Assembly: GCA_051653625.1 (NCBI GenBank) | Contig: JBOFWM010000063.1 | Span: 44,004 to 108,003, forward strand | Source: SFDP01 sp051653625 | GTDB lineage: Bacteria; Bacillota; Clostridia; Lachnospirales; Lachnospiraceae | DNA: 64,000 bases | Direction of reading: 5' to 3' | Shown here: positions 8,310-17,774 of the stretch, one piece after another | Layout: each line of letters begins with the position of its first letter | Position numbering within the stretch: position 1 is the first letter of the stretch | The notes under the pieces: generated by a model | Database searches by the model: none | Told to the model about the DNA's origin: nothing | Seen by the model: the letters and a program-made list of their open reading frames with translations, nothing else | Made by a program: the position numbers and the translations under genes

Positions 8310-9740
8310 ATGATAAAAAAAATCTTAATTACAATACTAACAATTATTAGTCTTTTTATAGCAATGATGTTTTATGGGATTTTCAATCCTGATTTTGCTT
8401 TAGAGATAGCAACTAAATTATTTCCGGATAGATATAATACAACTTCTATTGATGTAGAGGAAGAAATAAGTTCTGAAATACAAGAAGAACAATCAGAAGA
8501 AATAGAAACACAAATAGAGATTCCAAAACAGAGCGAAGAAAGTATCGTGAAACAAAGTGAAGTTACACAAGTTTTTGATGAGATAGAAACTCCGTTAAAA
8601 AGTATATCTGGAAAAAATGGTTATATATCCATAACAGAACAATCAAATCAAGTATCAGATAAAGAAAATGAAGAAATACAAAAGACTAAAGATTATGGTG
8701 AGACAGGATCAAGTCTTACATTTGATACAGAGATGTATCCATATTATGGTATGTTATCAGAAGCTGGACAAACATTATATAAACAGATTTATTCTAATGC
8801 TAATATTTTGAAAAAAACATTTAATCCTATTGTTGATGTGGATAAAGATCATGTTAAAAATGTTTTTATGGCAGTATTTAATGATCACCCAGAATTATTT
8901 TGGCTTTATACTTCCTATTCAAGCAAGTATAGTAAGCCTGGAATTTGTATAGAAATAACACTTACATATTATGATTTTGGAAGTGTATTCGAGTCGGAAA
9001 AAACAAAATTTAATCAAGTAATTAATACCATTGTTGATGGAGCAAAGACAAAATCAACAGATTTTGAAAAAGAGCAATATGTACATGATGCACTTATTAA
9101 TCGAATTACATATAATTTACAAGCACCATTGAATCAAAGTGCATATAGTGCAATTGTGAATGGATCAACCGTATGTGCAGGTTATGCAAGAGCATTTCAA
9201 CTTATTATGCAAAAACTGGAGATACCAACGTATTATTGTACTGGATATGCAGGAGAGAGACATGCATGGAATATTGTGAAGCTTGAAGGAGAATACTATA
9301 ATGTAGATTTAACATGGGATGATTCCGATCCATTTACGTATGATTATTTCAATAGAACAGACCAAGATTTTATAGATACACATACAAGACAAGATTTATC
9401 CGTGAATTTACCAGAAGCAAAAGGTACAAAATATAGAAATTTAGTAGGAAACATTTCAAATGAAATTCTAAAAGAAAAAGTAAGCACAATAGAGGAGTAT
9501 TATACAAAATGCTTATCTCTTGCACTTGTACAAAAAGAAAAAGATAGTATTTCTTTTGAAGTAATAATTGGTGATAATATTTTAGAAGATGTAAAAAAGG
9601 CATATCAAGATAATGCGTATCAAAATGGATATGTGAATAGATTAATGGATGAAATTGAGGCAGATAGTTTATCGGTTAATATAGAAAGTGAAAATTTAGG
9701 AAGTGGATACTATAAATTATATCACACTATAAGAAAGTAG
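8310..9740 (+). CDS. Membrane-anchored transglutaminase-like protein
   Basis: A 476-residue protein with an N-terminal membrane segment or signal (about 4-24), an acidic low-complexity linker rich in E, S and Q (about 45-135), and a transglutaminase-like core. The catalytic Cys is in TVCAGYA, His in RHAWN and Asp in YNVDLTWDD. Such proteins act outside the cell as cysteine proteases or crosslinkers; the actual substrate is unknown. It is 17 bases upstream of uvrB, so uvrBA may be read from the same promoter. Confidence 0.78.
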   Translation: MIKKILITILTIISLFIAMMFYGIFNPDFALEIATKLFPDRYNTTSIDVEEEISSEIQEEQSEEIETQIEIPKQSEESIVKQSEVTQVFDEIETPLKSISGKNGYISITEQSNQVSDKENEEIQKTKDYGETGSSLTFDTEMYPYYGMLSEAGQTLYKQIYSNANILKKTFNPIVDVDKDHVKNVFMAVFNDHPELFWLYTSYSSKYSKPGICIEITLTYYDFGSVFESEKTKFNQVINTIVDGAKTKSTDFEKEQYVHDALINRITYNLQAPLNQSAYSAIVNGSTVCAGYARAFQLIMQKLEIPTYYCTGYAGERHAWNIVKLEGEYYNVDLTWDDSDPFTYDYFNRTDQDFIDTHTRQDLSVNLPEAKGTKYRNLVGNISNEILKEKVSTIEEYYTKCLSLALVQKEKDSISFEVIIGDNILEDVKKAYQDNAYQNGYVNRLMDEIEADSLSVNIESENLGSGYYKLYHTIRK

Positions 9741-9757
9741 AAGAAGGGTTTGATAAG

Positions 9758-11746
9758 ATGGAGTTTAAGTTACATTCTGAATATAAGCCGACAGGTGACC
9801 AACCAGAAGCAATTGAGCAACTAGTTGCAGGTTTTAAAAAAGGAAATCAAATGCAAACGTTGTTAGGAGTGACAGGTTCTGGAAAAACATTTACAATGGC
9901 AAATGTAATAGAGAAGTTACAAAAACCAACTCTTATCATTGCTCATAATAAAACATTAGCTGGGCAATTGTATGGAGAGTTTAAAGAGTTTTTTCCGGAA
10001 AATGCAGTAGAATATTTTGTCTCATATTATGATTACTATCAGCCAGAAGCATATGTTCCTTCTTCAGATACGTATATTGCAAAGGATTCTTCTATTAATG
10101 AGGAAATAGATAAATTACGTTTGTCGGCAACTGCATCTTTGTCGGAACGAAAAGATGTGATTGTTGTAGCCAGTGTTTCTTGTATTTATGGAATAGGAAG
10201 TCCAGATGATTATAAAAAGATGATTGTATCATTAAGACCAGGTCAGATGAAAGATCGCGATCAAGTTCTTAGAGAAATGGTGCATATTCAATATGCGAGA
10301 AATGACATGGACTTATCGCGAGGTTGTTTTCGCGTAAGAGGAGATGTCGTTGAAATTAATCCAGCAGTAGGTGGAGAGATTATTTATCGAGTGGAATTTT
10401 TTGGTGATGAAATAGACCGGATTTGTGAAATAGAGCCATTAAGTGGAAAGGTTTTAAAAGAATTAGAACATTTAGCAATTTTTCCGGCGTCTCATTATGT
10501 AGTACCAGAAGAGAAAATAAAAAAAGCTTGTATAGAAATTGAAAAAGAAATGTTAGAAAGAGTCCAATACTTTAAGGGAGAAGATAAATTACTTGAAGCC
10601 CAAAGGATTAGTGAGCGTACAAACTTTGATATTGAAATGTTGCGAGAAACAGGGTTTTGTTCTGGTATTGAAAATTATTCAAGACATTTGAATGGGCAAA
10701 AGGCGGATGTGACTCCAAAATGTCTTATTGACTTTTTTGAAGATGATTTTTTGATTATTATTGATGAATCCCACATTAGTGTACCGCAAATTAGAGGGAT
10801 GTATGCAGGCGATCGTTCTAGAAAAACAACATTGGTAGAGTATGGATTTCGCTTGCCATCCGCATTAGATAATAGACCATTAAATTTTACAGAATTTGAA
10901 GAAAAAATAGATCAAATGCTATTTGTATCAGCAACACCAAATGTTTATGAAAAAGAACATGAATTATTGCGTGCGGAACAAATTATAAGGCCAACTGGAT
11001 TGCTCGATCCGGAAATCACTGTAAAACCTGTAGAAGGTCAAATTGATGATTTGATTTTTGAGGTAAGAAAAGAAATAAAGAAAAAAAATAAAGTGTTAAT
11101 TACTACACTAACAAAAAGGATGGCAGAAGATTTAACAGATTACATGAAAGAAGTTGGAATACGTATTAAATATTTACATTCTGATATTGATACATTAGAG
11201 CGTGCGCAAATTATTCGTGATATGAGATTAGATGTATTTGATGTGCTTGTAGGAATTAACTTATTAAGAGAAGGATTAGATATTCCAGAAATTACGCTTG
11301 TTGCTATTTTAGATGCAGATAAAGAGGGATTTTTGCGCTCAGCAACTTCACTGATTCAAACGGTTGGAAGAGCAGCAAGAAATGCAGATGGTCATGTAAT
11401 CATGTATGCAGATAAAATTACAGATTCTATGAGGGAAGCTATTAGTGAGACAAATCGTAGAAGAAAAATACAAGAAGAGTATAATATAGAGCATAATATT
11501 ACACCAACAACAATTAAAAAAGCAGTAAGAGATTTGATTAGTATTTCAAAAGAAATTGCAAAAGAAGAAATGAAGTTTGAAAAAGATCCAGAGTCTATGG
11601 ATGCAAAGGAACTTGAAAAATTAATTCAAAAAGTTTCGAAAGAAATGTCAAAAGCGGCAGCAGATTTAAATTTCGAAAATGCTGCAATGCTTCGAGATAA
11701 GATGATTGAATTAAAAAAACATTTAGAAGAAGTAAAGAATAAGTAG
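9758..11746 (+). CDS. uvrB: Excinuclease ABC subunit B
   Basis: 662 residues with Walker A GVTGSGKT near residue 40, the beta-hairpin region YYDYYQPEAYVP, helicase motifs (DESH, TTLTKRMAEDLT, QTVGRAARN) and a C-terminal UVR domain that contacts UvrC. It unwinds DNA at lesions handed over by UvrA in nucleotide excision repair. uvrA follows 17 bases later, the usual pairing. Confidence 0.98.
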   Translation: MEFKLHSEYKPTGDQPEAIEQLVAGFKKGNQMQTLLGVTGSGKTFTMANVIEKLQKPTLIIAHNKTLAGQLYGEFKEFFPENAVEYFVSYYDYYQPEAYVPSSDTYIAKDSSINEEIDKLRLSATASLSERKDVIVVASVSCIYGIGSPDDYKKMIVSLRPGQMKDRDQVLREMVHIQYARNDMDLSRGCFRVRGDVVEINPAVGGEIIYRVEFFGDEIDRICEIEPLSGKVLKELEHLAIFPASHYVVPEEKIKKACIEIEKEMLERVQYFKGEDKLLEAQRISERTNFDIEMLRETGFCSGIENYSRHLNGQKADVTPKCLIDFFEDDFLIIIDESHISVPQIRGMYAGDRSRKTTLVEYGFRLPSALDNRPLNFTEFEEKIDQMLFVSATPNVYEKEHELLRAEQIIRPTGLLDPEITVKPVEGQIDDLIFEVRKEIKKKNKVLITTLTKRMAEDLTDYMKEVGIRIKYLHSDIDTLERAQIIRDMRLDVFDVLVGINLLREGLDIPEITLVAILDADKEGFLRSATSLIQTVGRAARNADGHVIMYADKITDSMREAISETNRRRKIQEEYNIEHNITPTTIKKAVRDLISISKEIAKEEMKFEKDPESMDAKELEKLIQKVSKEMSKAAADLNFENAAMLRDKMIELKKHLEEVKNK

Positions 11747-11763
11747 AAAGAAAAGGAAAAAAG

Positions 11764-14592
11764 ATGTCAAAGGAATATATAAAAATTAGAGGGGCCCATG
11801 AACATAATTTGAAGGGGATTGATATAGATATACCGAGAAATGAATTTGTTGTTTTAACGGGGCTTTCCGGTTCGGGAAAATCGTCGCTTGCATTTGATAC
11901 AATTTATGCAGAAGGACAAAGAAGATATATGGAATCAATTTCTTCTTATGCGAGACAATTTTTAGGGCAAATGGAAAAACCAAATGTAGATAAGATTGAA
12001 GGATTATCACCAGCAATTTCTATTGATCAAAAATCGACAAATCGAAATCCAAGATCTACGGTAGGTACGGTAACAGAAATATATGATTATTTTCGACTTC
12101 TATATGCAAGAATTGGTATTCCACATTGTCCAAAGTGTGGAAAGGAAATAAAAAAGCAAACAGTAGACCAAATGATTGATCAAATTTTAGAGTTGCCAGA
12201 AGGTAGTAAAATCCAATTGCTTGCACCAGTTGTAAGGGGAAGAAAAGGAGAGCATACAAAAGTATTTGAACGTGCAAAAAGAAGCGGATATGTACGCGTA
12301 AAAATTGATGGAAATCTTTATGATTTATCAGAAGAATTTAAGTTAGATAAGAATATTAAACATAATATTGAAATAGTAGTGGATCGACTCGTTGTAAAAC
12401 AAGATATACAATCAAGATTAACTGATTCTATTGAAAATGTATTAGAATTAGCGAATGGTTTAATGATGGTTGAGGTTATTGGTGGAGAAATCATTAATTT
12501 TAGCCAAAGTTTTTCCTGTCCAGATTGTGAAATTAGTATCGATGAAATTGAACCAAGAAGCTTTTCTTTTAATAATCCTTTCGGTGCTTGTCCTACTTGT
12601 TATGGACTTGGATATAAAATGGAGTTTGATGTAGATTTGATGATACCGGATAAATCAAAAAGTATCAATGAAGGAGCCATTGTTGTAATGGGGTGGCAGT
12701 CAAGTAGTGACGAAGGTAGTTTTACAAATGCGATTCTAAAAGCATTAGCAAAAGAATATAAGTTCAAATTAGATGTGCCATTTGAAAAATTAACAGAAGA
12801 AATACAACATATTCTTTTGTATGGAACAGATGGAAAATCTGTAAAAGTACCATATAAGGGACAACGTGGTGAAGGAATCTATGACATAGTTTTTGAAGGT
12901 CTTATCAAAAATGTACAAAAGCGATATAGAGAAACTGCCTCAGAGGGCATGAAACAAGAATATGAAACATTTATGAGAATTACACCTTGTGAAGATTGTC
13001 ATGGAATGAGGTTGAAAAAAGAATCTCTTGCAGTAACTGTATGTGATAAAAATATTTATGAAGTTACAAATATGTCAATTGCTGTATTAGATGCATTTTT
13101 AAAAGAAATGAAATTAACAAGAAATCAAGAAATAATTGGAGATCAAATCTTAAAAGAAATTAGAGCAAGAGTCGGATTTTTAATGGACGTTGGTTTAGAT
13201 TATTTAGCATTATCAAGAGCAACAGCTAGTTTGTCAGGTGGGGAAGCACAAAGAATTCGTCTTGCCACACAAATCGGTTCTGGATTAGTGGGAGTTTGTT
13301 ATATTTTAGATGAGCCAAGTATTGGATTACATCAAAAAGATAATGATAAACTATTAAATACGCTTAAAAATCTAAAAGAAATGGGAAATTCTTTGATTGT
13401 AGTAGAACATGATGAAGATACTATGATGGCAGCAGATTTTATTGTGGATATTGGACCAGGAGCAGGTTCACATGGTGGAGAAGTAGTTGCAACTGGGACA
13501 GCAAAAGAGATCATGGAAAACGAAAAATCTATTACTGGAAAATATTTGAGCGGAAAAATTAAAATACCAGTTCCTGAAAAAAGAAAGAAAAAAACTGGAA
13601 CATTAAGTATTGTAAAAGCAGCAGAAAATAATTTGAAAAATGTAACAGTAGACATCCCACTTGGAATTATGACGTGTATAACAGGAGTATCAGGATCGGG
13701 TAAGAGTTCGTTAATCAATGAGATTTTATACAAAAGCCTTGCAAGAGGATTAAATCGTGCAAGATGTATTCCGGGAAAACATCAAAAAATAAAAGGAATA
13801 GAGCAATTAGACAAAGTAATTGCTATTGATCAATCACCAATTGGAAGAACACCAAGATCAAACCCTGCAACATATACTGGAGTTTTTGATATGATACGTG
13901 ATTTGTTTGCAGCGACTCAAGATGCAAAAACAAAAGGTTATAAGAAAGGGCGTTTTAGTTTCAATGTAAAAGGTGGTAGATGTGAGGCATGTAGTGGAGA
14001 TGGAATTATTAAAATTGAAATGCATTTCTTACCAGATGTATATATACCTTGTGAAGTATGTCAAGGAAAACGTTATAATAGAGAAACATTAGAAGTAAAA
14101 TATAAAGGGAAAACAATTTATGATGTACTTGATATGACAGTAGAAGAAGCAGTTACTTTTTTTGAAAATGTTCCAAGTATTAAACGTAAAATTGATACAT
14201 TATACGATGTTGGATTATCCTATATTAAATTAGGGCAACCATCTACTACATTATCGGGTGGAGAAGCACAAAGAATTAAATTAGCAACCGAATTAAGTAA
14301 AAGAAGTACTGGAAAAACGATTTATATTTTAGATGAACCTACAACAGGGCTTCATTTTGCAGATGTGCATAAACTAGTGGAAATATTACAACGTTTAACA
14401 GAAGGCGGAAATACAGTTGTTGTAATTGAGCATAATTTAGAAGTAATTAAAACTGCAGATTGGATCATTGATATGGGACCAGTTGGAGGCGATGGCGGAG
14501 GATGCGTTGTTGCAAAGGGAACTCCGGAGGAAGTGGCAAAAGTGGCAGAGTCATTTACAGGACAATATATTAATAAAATCATTTTTTCTTAA
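11764..14592 (+). CDS. uvrA: Excinuclease ABC subunit A
   Basis: 942 residues with two ABC ATPase modules (Walker A GLSGSGKSS near 33 and GVSGSGKSS near 642), two LSGGEAQRI signatures and CxxC zinc fingers (CPKCGKEI; CPDCEISI...CPTC; CEACSGDG...CEVC). It is the DNA damage sensor of nucleotide excision repair. The length is normal for the family. No clear terminator follows before mbl. Confidence 0.98.
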   Translation: MSKEYIKIRGAHEHNLKGIDIDIPRNEFVVLTGLSGSGKSSLAFDTIYAEGQRRYMESISSYARQFLGQMEKPNVDKIEGLSPAISIDQKSTNRNPRSTVGTVTEIYDYFRLLYARIGIPHCPKCGKEIKKQTVDQMIDQILELPEGSKIQLLAPVVRGRKGEHTKVFERAKRSGYVRVKIDGNLYDLSEEFKLDKNIKHNIEIVVDRLVVKQDIQSRLTDSIENVLELANGLMMVEVIGGEIINFSQSFSCPDCEISIDEIEPRSFSFNNPFGACPTCYGLGYKMEFDVDLMIPDKSKSINEGAIVVMGWQSSSDEGSFTNAILKALAKEYKFKLDVPFEKLTEEIQHILLYGTDGKSVKVPYKGQRGEGIYDIVFEGLIKNVQKRYRETASEGMKQEYETFMRITPCEDCHGMRLKKESLAVTVCDKNIYEVTNMSIAVLDAFLKEMKLTRNQEIIGDQILKEIRARVGFLMDVGLDYLALSRATASLSGGEAQRIRLATQIGSGLVGVCYILDEPSIGLHQKDNDKLLNTLKNLKEMGNSLIVVEHDEDTMMAADFIVDIGPGAGSHGGEVVATGTAKEIMENEKSITGKYLSGKIKIPVPEKRKKKTGTLSIVKAAENNLKNVTVDIPLGIMTCITGVSGSGKSSLINEILYKSLARGLNRARCIPGKHQKIKGIEQLDKVIAIDQSPIGRTPRSNPATYTGVFDMIRDLFAATQDAKTKGYKKGRFSFNVKGGRCEACSGDGIIKIEMHFLPDVYIPCEVCQGKRYNRETLEVKYKGKTIYDVLDMTVEEAVTFFENVPSIKRKIDTLYDVGLSYIKLGQPSTTLSGGEAQRIKLATELSKRSTGKTIYILDEPTTGLHFADVHKLVEILQRLTEGGNTVVVIEHNLEVIKTADWIIDMGPVGGDGGGCVVAKGTPEEVAKVAESFTGQYINKIIFS

Positions 14593-14722
14593 GTTTTTGT
14601 GAAATCCCTTTTAAAATCAATTTGTTTCAGTTATAATGATTCAGTGTGTATAAATGAAAACATATGTCTATACTTTTATAAGTATTATTGAAATATATTG
14701 AAACCGGGAAAGGGGCAAAAAA
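14593..14722 (+). promoter_or_regulatory. Putative promoter region of mbl-flagellar genes
   Basis: The gap between uvrA and mbl has a TATAAT at 14632-14637 with no good -35 at the right distance (TTTTAA at 17 bases). A promoter for mbl is likely but its upstream element is weak. Confidence 0.4.
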
Positions 14723-15715
14723 ATGCAATATACAGATATTGGAATTGATTTAGGAACCGCAAGTATATTAGTTTACATTAGAGGAAAAGGTGTTGTTCTA
14801 AAAGAACCTTCTGTTGTAGCTTTTGATAGAGATACAAATAAAATTAAAGCCATAGGAGAAGATGCAAGGCTTATGCTTGGTAGAACACCAGGAAATATTG
14901 TGGCTGTTAGACCACTTCGTCAAGGGGTTATTTCTGACTATACAGTGACAGAAAAAATGATGAAATACTTTATTCAAAAGGCACTTGGGAAAAAAATATT
15001 AAGAAAACCAAGAATTGCAGTTTGTGTTCCTAGTGGTGTAACAGAAGTTGAAAAAAAAGCAGTAGAAGATGCAACATTACAAGCAGGAGCAAGAGAAGTA
15101 TCTATTATTGAAGAACCAATTGCAGCTGCAATTGGAGCAGGAATTGATATTTCTAAGCCATGTGGAAATATGATTGTAGATATTGGCGGCGGAACATCCG
15201 ATGTTGCAGTTATTTCACTAGGAGGTACCGTTGTAAGTGCTTCTATTAAAGTTGCTGGAGATGATTTTGATGAAGCAATTGTGCGTTATATGAGAAAGAA
15301 ACATAATCTTTTAATTGGAGAACGAACAGCAGAAGATATAAAAATAAAGATAGGTTCTGCATATAAAAGACCAGAACCAGATTTTATGGATGTTAGAGGT
15401 CGAAATTTAGTAACAGGATTGCCAAAGACGATAACTGTTTCTTCAGAAGAAACAGAAGATGCATTAAAAGAAATTACAGCTCAAATTGTAGAAGCAATTC
15501 ATAGTGTACTTGAAAGAACACCACCAGAATTAGCGGCTGATATTGCAGATCGTGGTATTGTATTAACCGGTGGCGGTAGCTTATTGCGTGGATTAGAAGA
15601 GTTGATTTTTGAAAAAACAGGAATTAATACAATAACAGCAGAAGATCCAATGACTGCAGTGGCAATTGGAACAGGGAAATATGTAGAGTTTTTAGCAGGA
15701 TATAGAGAAGACTAA
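14723..15715 (+). CDS. mbl: Actin-like cell-shape protein Mbl/MreB
   Basis: 330 residues of the MreB family, with the actin-type phosphate motifs IGIDLGTASI at the start, DIGGGTSDVAVIS in the middle and LTGGGSLLRGLEEL near the end. It polymerises under the membrane and guides lateral wall synthesis. I call it Mbl rather than MreB because it lacks mreCD neighbours and is followed directly by two flagellar rod/hook genes, exactly as mbl-flhO-flhP in Bacillus subtilis. Confidence 0.88.
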   Translation: MQYTDIGIDLGTASILVYIRGKGVVLKEPSVVAFDRDTNKIKAIGEDARLMLGRTPGNIVAVRPLRQGVISDYTVTEKMMKYFIQKALGKKILRKPRIAVCVPSGVTEVEKKAVEDATLQAGAREVSIIEEPIAAAIGAGIDISKPCGNMIVDIGGGTSDVAVISLGGTVVSASIKVAGDDFDEAIVRYMRKKHNLLIGERTAEDIKIKIGSAYKRPEPDFMDVRGRNLVTGLPKTITVSSEETEDALKEITAQIVEAIHSVLERTPPELAADIADRGIVLTGGGSLLRGLEELIFEKTGINTITAEDPMTAVAIGTGKYVEFLAGYRED

Positions 15716-15727
15716 AGAGGAGGGGCC

Positions 15728-16504
15728 ATGGTTAAAGGCTTATATACAGCATATACGGGACTTATTAATGAACAAAATAGAATGGATGTTGTGAGTAATA
15801 ATTTAGCGAATGCTACCACAACTGGGTTTAAAAAAGAAGGAACTACAAGTCAAGCGTTTGATGAAGTGCTTGCTTATAAAATAAAAGACACATCAGAACT
15901 TGGAAATATGACAAAAAAGTTAGGTTCAGTATCGCTCGGTGTTAAAATTGGTGAAAATTATACAGATTTTAGCCAAGGTTCTTTAAAAACAACAAACAAC
16001 GCATTAGATTTATCTTTATCAAGCGATGGTTTTTTTGCTGTGGAAGTTACAAATAAAGCAGGTGATACATCTACTATGTATACGAGAGATGGTGCATTTT
16101 TATTAAATAAAGATGGAAATCTTGTAACTAAAGATGGTGGATATGTATTAGATAAATCGGGAAATAGAATTCAACTTAATCCATTGAAAGAAGTAAGTAT
16201 TACAGAAGAAGGTGGCATTTATCAGGAAGAAAAATTAGTGGCAACCATTCAAGTAGCAGCATTTGAAGATAATAATTATTTGGAAAAATATGGAGAAAAT
16301 TATTATAAAACAGTAGATGGTGCTACATTAACAGAATCTAATGCACAAGTGTTATCTGGATATTTAGAGACTTCTAATGTACAGGTTGTAAATGAAATGG
16401 TGGATTTAATTGCCATATCTAGAGCGTATGAAACAAGTCAAAAGGTAGTACAAGCATATGATGACTCGTTAGATATTACAGTAAATCAATTAGGACGAAT
16501 ATAA
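15728..16504 (+). CDS. flhO: Flagellar basal-body rod protein FlhO/FlgF type
   Basis: 258 residues of the flagellar rod/hook family. It has the N-terminal heptad segment NRMDVVSNNLANATTTGFK and the C-terminal segment ETSNVQVVNEMVDLIAISRAYE that form the coiled-coil core of rod proteins, with a variable beta domain between. It starts 13 bases after mbl with AGAGGAGGGG just before the ATG. Homologous to its downstream neighbour, a likely ancient duplication seen in many species. Confidence 0.88.
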   Translation: MVKGLYTAYTGLINEQNRMDVVSNNLANATTTGFKKEGTTSQAFDEVLAYKIKDTSELGNMTKKLGSVSLGVKIGENYTDFSQGSLKTTNNALDLSLSSDGFFAVEVTNKAGDTSTMYTRDGAFLLNKDGNLVTKDGGYVLDKSGNRIQLNPLKEVSITEEGGIYQEEKLVATIQVAAFEDNNYLEKYGENYYKTVDGATLTESNAQVLSGYLETSNVQVVNEMVDLIAISRAYETSQKVVQAYDDSLDITVNQLGRI

Positions 16505-16537
16505 GCAGACATAATATAAGTTAGAGAGGGGAATTTT

Positions 16538-17356
16538 ATGGTACGTTCACTTTGGACTGGTGCGACAGGAATGAATGCACAACAAACAAATTTAGATACA
16601 ATTGCTAATAATCTTGCAAATGTAAATACCGTTGGATATAAATCGGAGACTGCAGAATTTAAGACATTGTTGTATCAAAATCTGCAAGCAAAAACCACAC
16701 TAGCTAATGGAGAAGAAAAACCAACAAGTGCACAAGTAGGACTTGGAACACGACTATCTTCTATTACTTCCGTTTTTTCACAAGGAAGTTTAACAGCATC
16801 GGATAGTGATACTGCTTTTGCGATTTCAGGAGATGGATTTTTTGGAGTACGTAATACAGATGGCACTATTAATTATACACGTAATGGAAATTTTCTTTTT
16901 ACAACAGCTTCAAATGGTGGAATGATGCTTTCAACAACAGATGGATTACCAGTTGTTAATTCAACGGGACAGCCAATTATTCTTACAGGGACTTATAACG
17001 CAAGTAAAATTACAGTTTCAACAGATGGAAAGTTATATTATCCAGATGCGAATAATAATCCACAAGAAATAGGAATGCAAATAGGAATATATCAGTTTAC
17101 CAATCCATCTGGATTAGAAAAATTAGGAAGTACGCTGTATGCTGCTACAGATGCAAGTGGTGCAGCAATTAATGAAGCAACAAATGCAAATGTGAATAAA
17201 AGTAGTCTTGTACAAGGGTATTTAGAAGCTTCGAACGTACAGGTAGCGGATGAAATGGTAAATTTAATTGTTGCGCAAAGAGCATATGAAATGAATTCAA
17301 AAATAATTACAACAACTGATGAAATGATGCAACAAGCAAATCAATTAAAACGATAG
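16538..17356 (+). CDS. flhP: Flagellar basal-body rod protein FlhP/FlgG type
   Basis: 272 residues with the rod-protein N-terminus (MRSLWTGATGMNAQQTNLD-like with NNLANVNTVGYK) and C-terminus (EASNVQVADEMVNLIVAQRAYEMNSK is the family core). It should form the distal rod next to FlhO. Spacing to both neighbours is short, so it is in one unit with flhO and the following rod-binding gene. The rest of the flagellar operon is not in this window. Confidence 0.9.
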   Translation: MVRSLWTGATGMNAQQTNLDTIANNLANVNTVGYKSETAEFKTLLYQNLQAKTTLANGEEKPTSAQVGLGTRLSSITSVFSQGSLTASDSDTAFAISGDGFFGVRNTDGTINYTRNGNFLFTTASNGGMMLSTTDGLPVVNSTGQPIILTGTYNASKITVSTDGKLYYPDANNNPQEIGMQIGIYQFTNPSGLEKLGSTLYAATDASGAAINEATNANVNKSSLVQGYLEASNVQVADEMVNLIVAQRAYEMNSKIITTTDEMMQQANQLKR

Positions 17357-17377
17357 TACATAATGGAGGAAAAAATA

Positions 17378-17719
17378 ATGGATATTAGTTCATTATATAC
17401 AGATTATATTTCTCAAACAGCAAATAATACAACTGCAAATCAACTATCAAGTACAGAAAATAAAGACTATTCTGAAGCAACAGATGATGAGTTATTAGAT
17501 GTCTGTAAACAGTTTGAATCTTATTTTTTAGAGCAAATGTTTAAGCAAATGGAAAAAACGATTATTCGTGATGAAGAATCTAGTGATTCTAACTCTACCT
17601 TAGTTGACTATTTTAAAAGTAATGCACTTGTAGAATTATCGGAGCAGTCAACGGAAACAAATGGATTAGGGATTGCGCAAATGCTTTATGAGCAGATGAA
17701 ACGTAATTATAATTTGTAA
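17378..17719 (+). CDS. Rod-binding protein (FlgJ N-terminal domain type)
   Basis: 113 residues. The segment LLDVCKQFESYFLEQMFKQM matches the rod-binding domain of FlgJ; there is no muramidase domain, as usual in Firmicutes. An upstream in-frame ATG at 17363 overlaps the ribosome-binding site, while the ATG at 17378 has GGAGG 8 bases before it and is preferred. It probably acts as a rod cap/scaffold for the products of the two preceding genes. A terminator follows at once. Confidence 0.8.
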   Translation: MDISSLYTDYISQTANNTTANQLSSTENKDYSEATDDELLDVCKQFESYFLEQMFKQMEKTIIRDEESSDSNSTLVDYFKSNALVELSEQSTETNGLGIAQMLYEQMKRNYNL

Positions 17720-17723
17720 AAAT

Positions 17724-17751
17724 GGGCTGTCTATGACAGCTCTTTTCTTTT
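17724..17751 (+). terminator. Intrinsic terminator after flagellar rod genes
   Basis: GGGCTGTC pairs with GACAGCTC around a 3-base loop (one G-T pair), followed by TTTTCTTTT. Confidence 0.85.
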
Positions 17752-17774
17752 GTAAGAAGTAAAGAGGGTTTTAA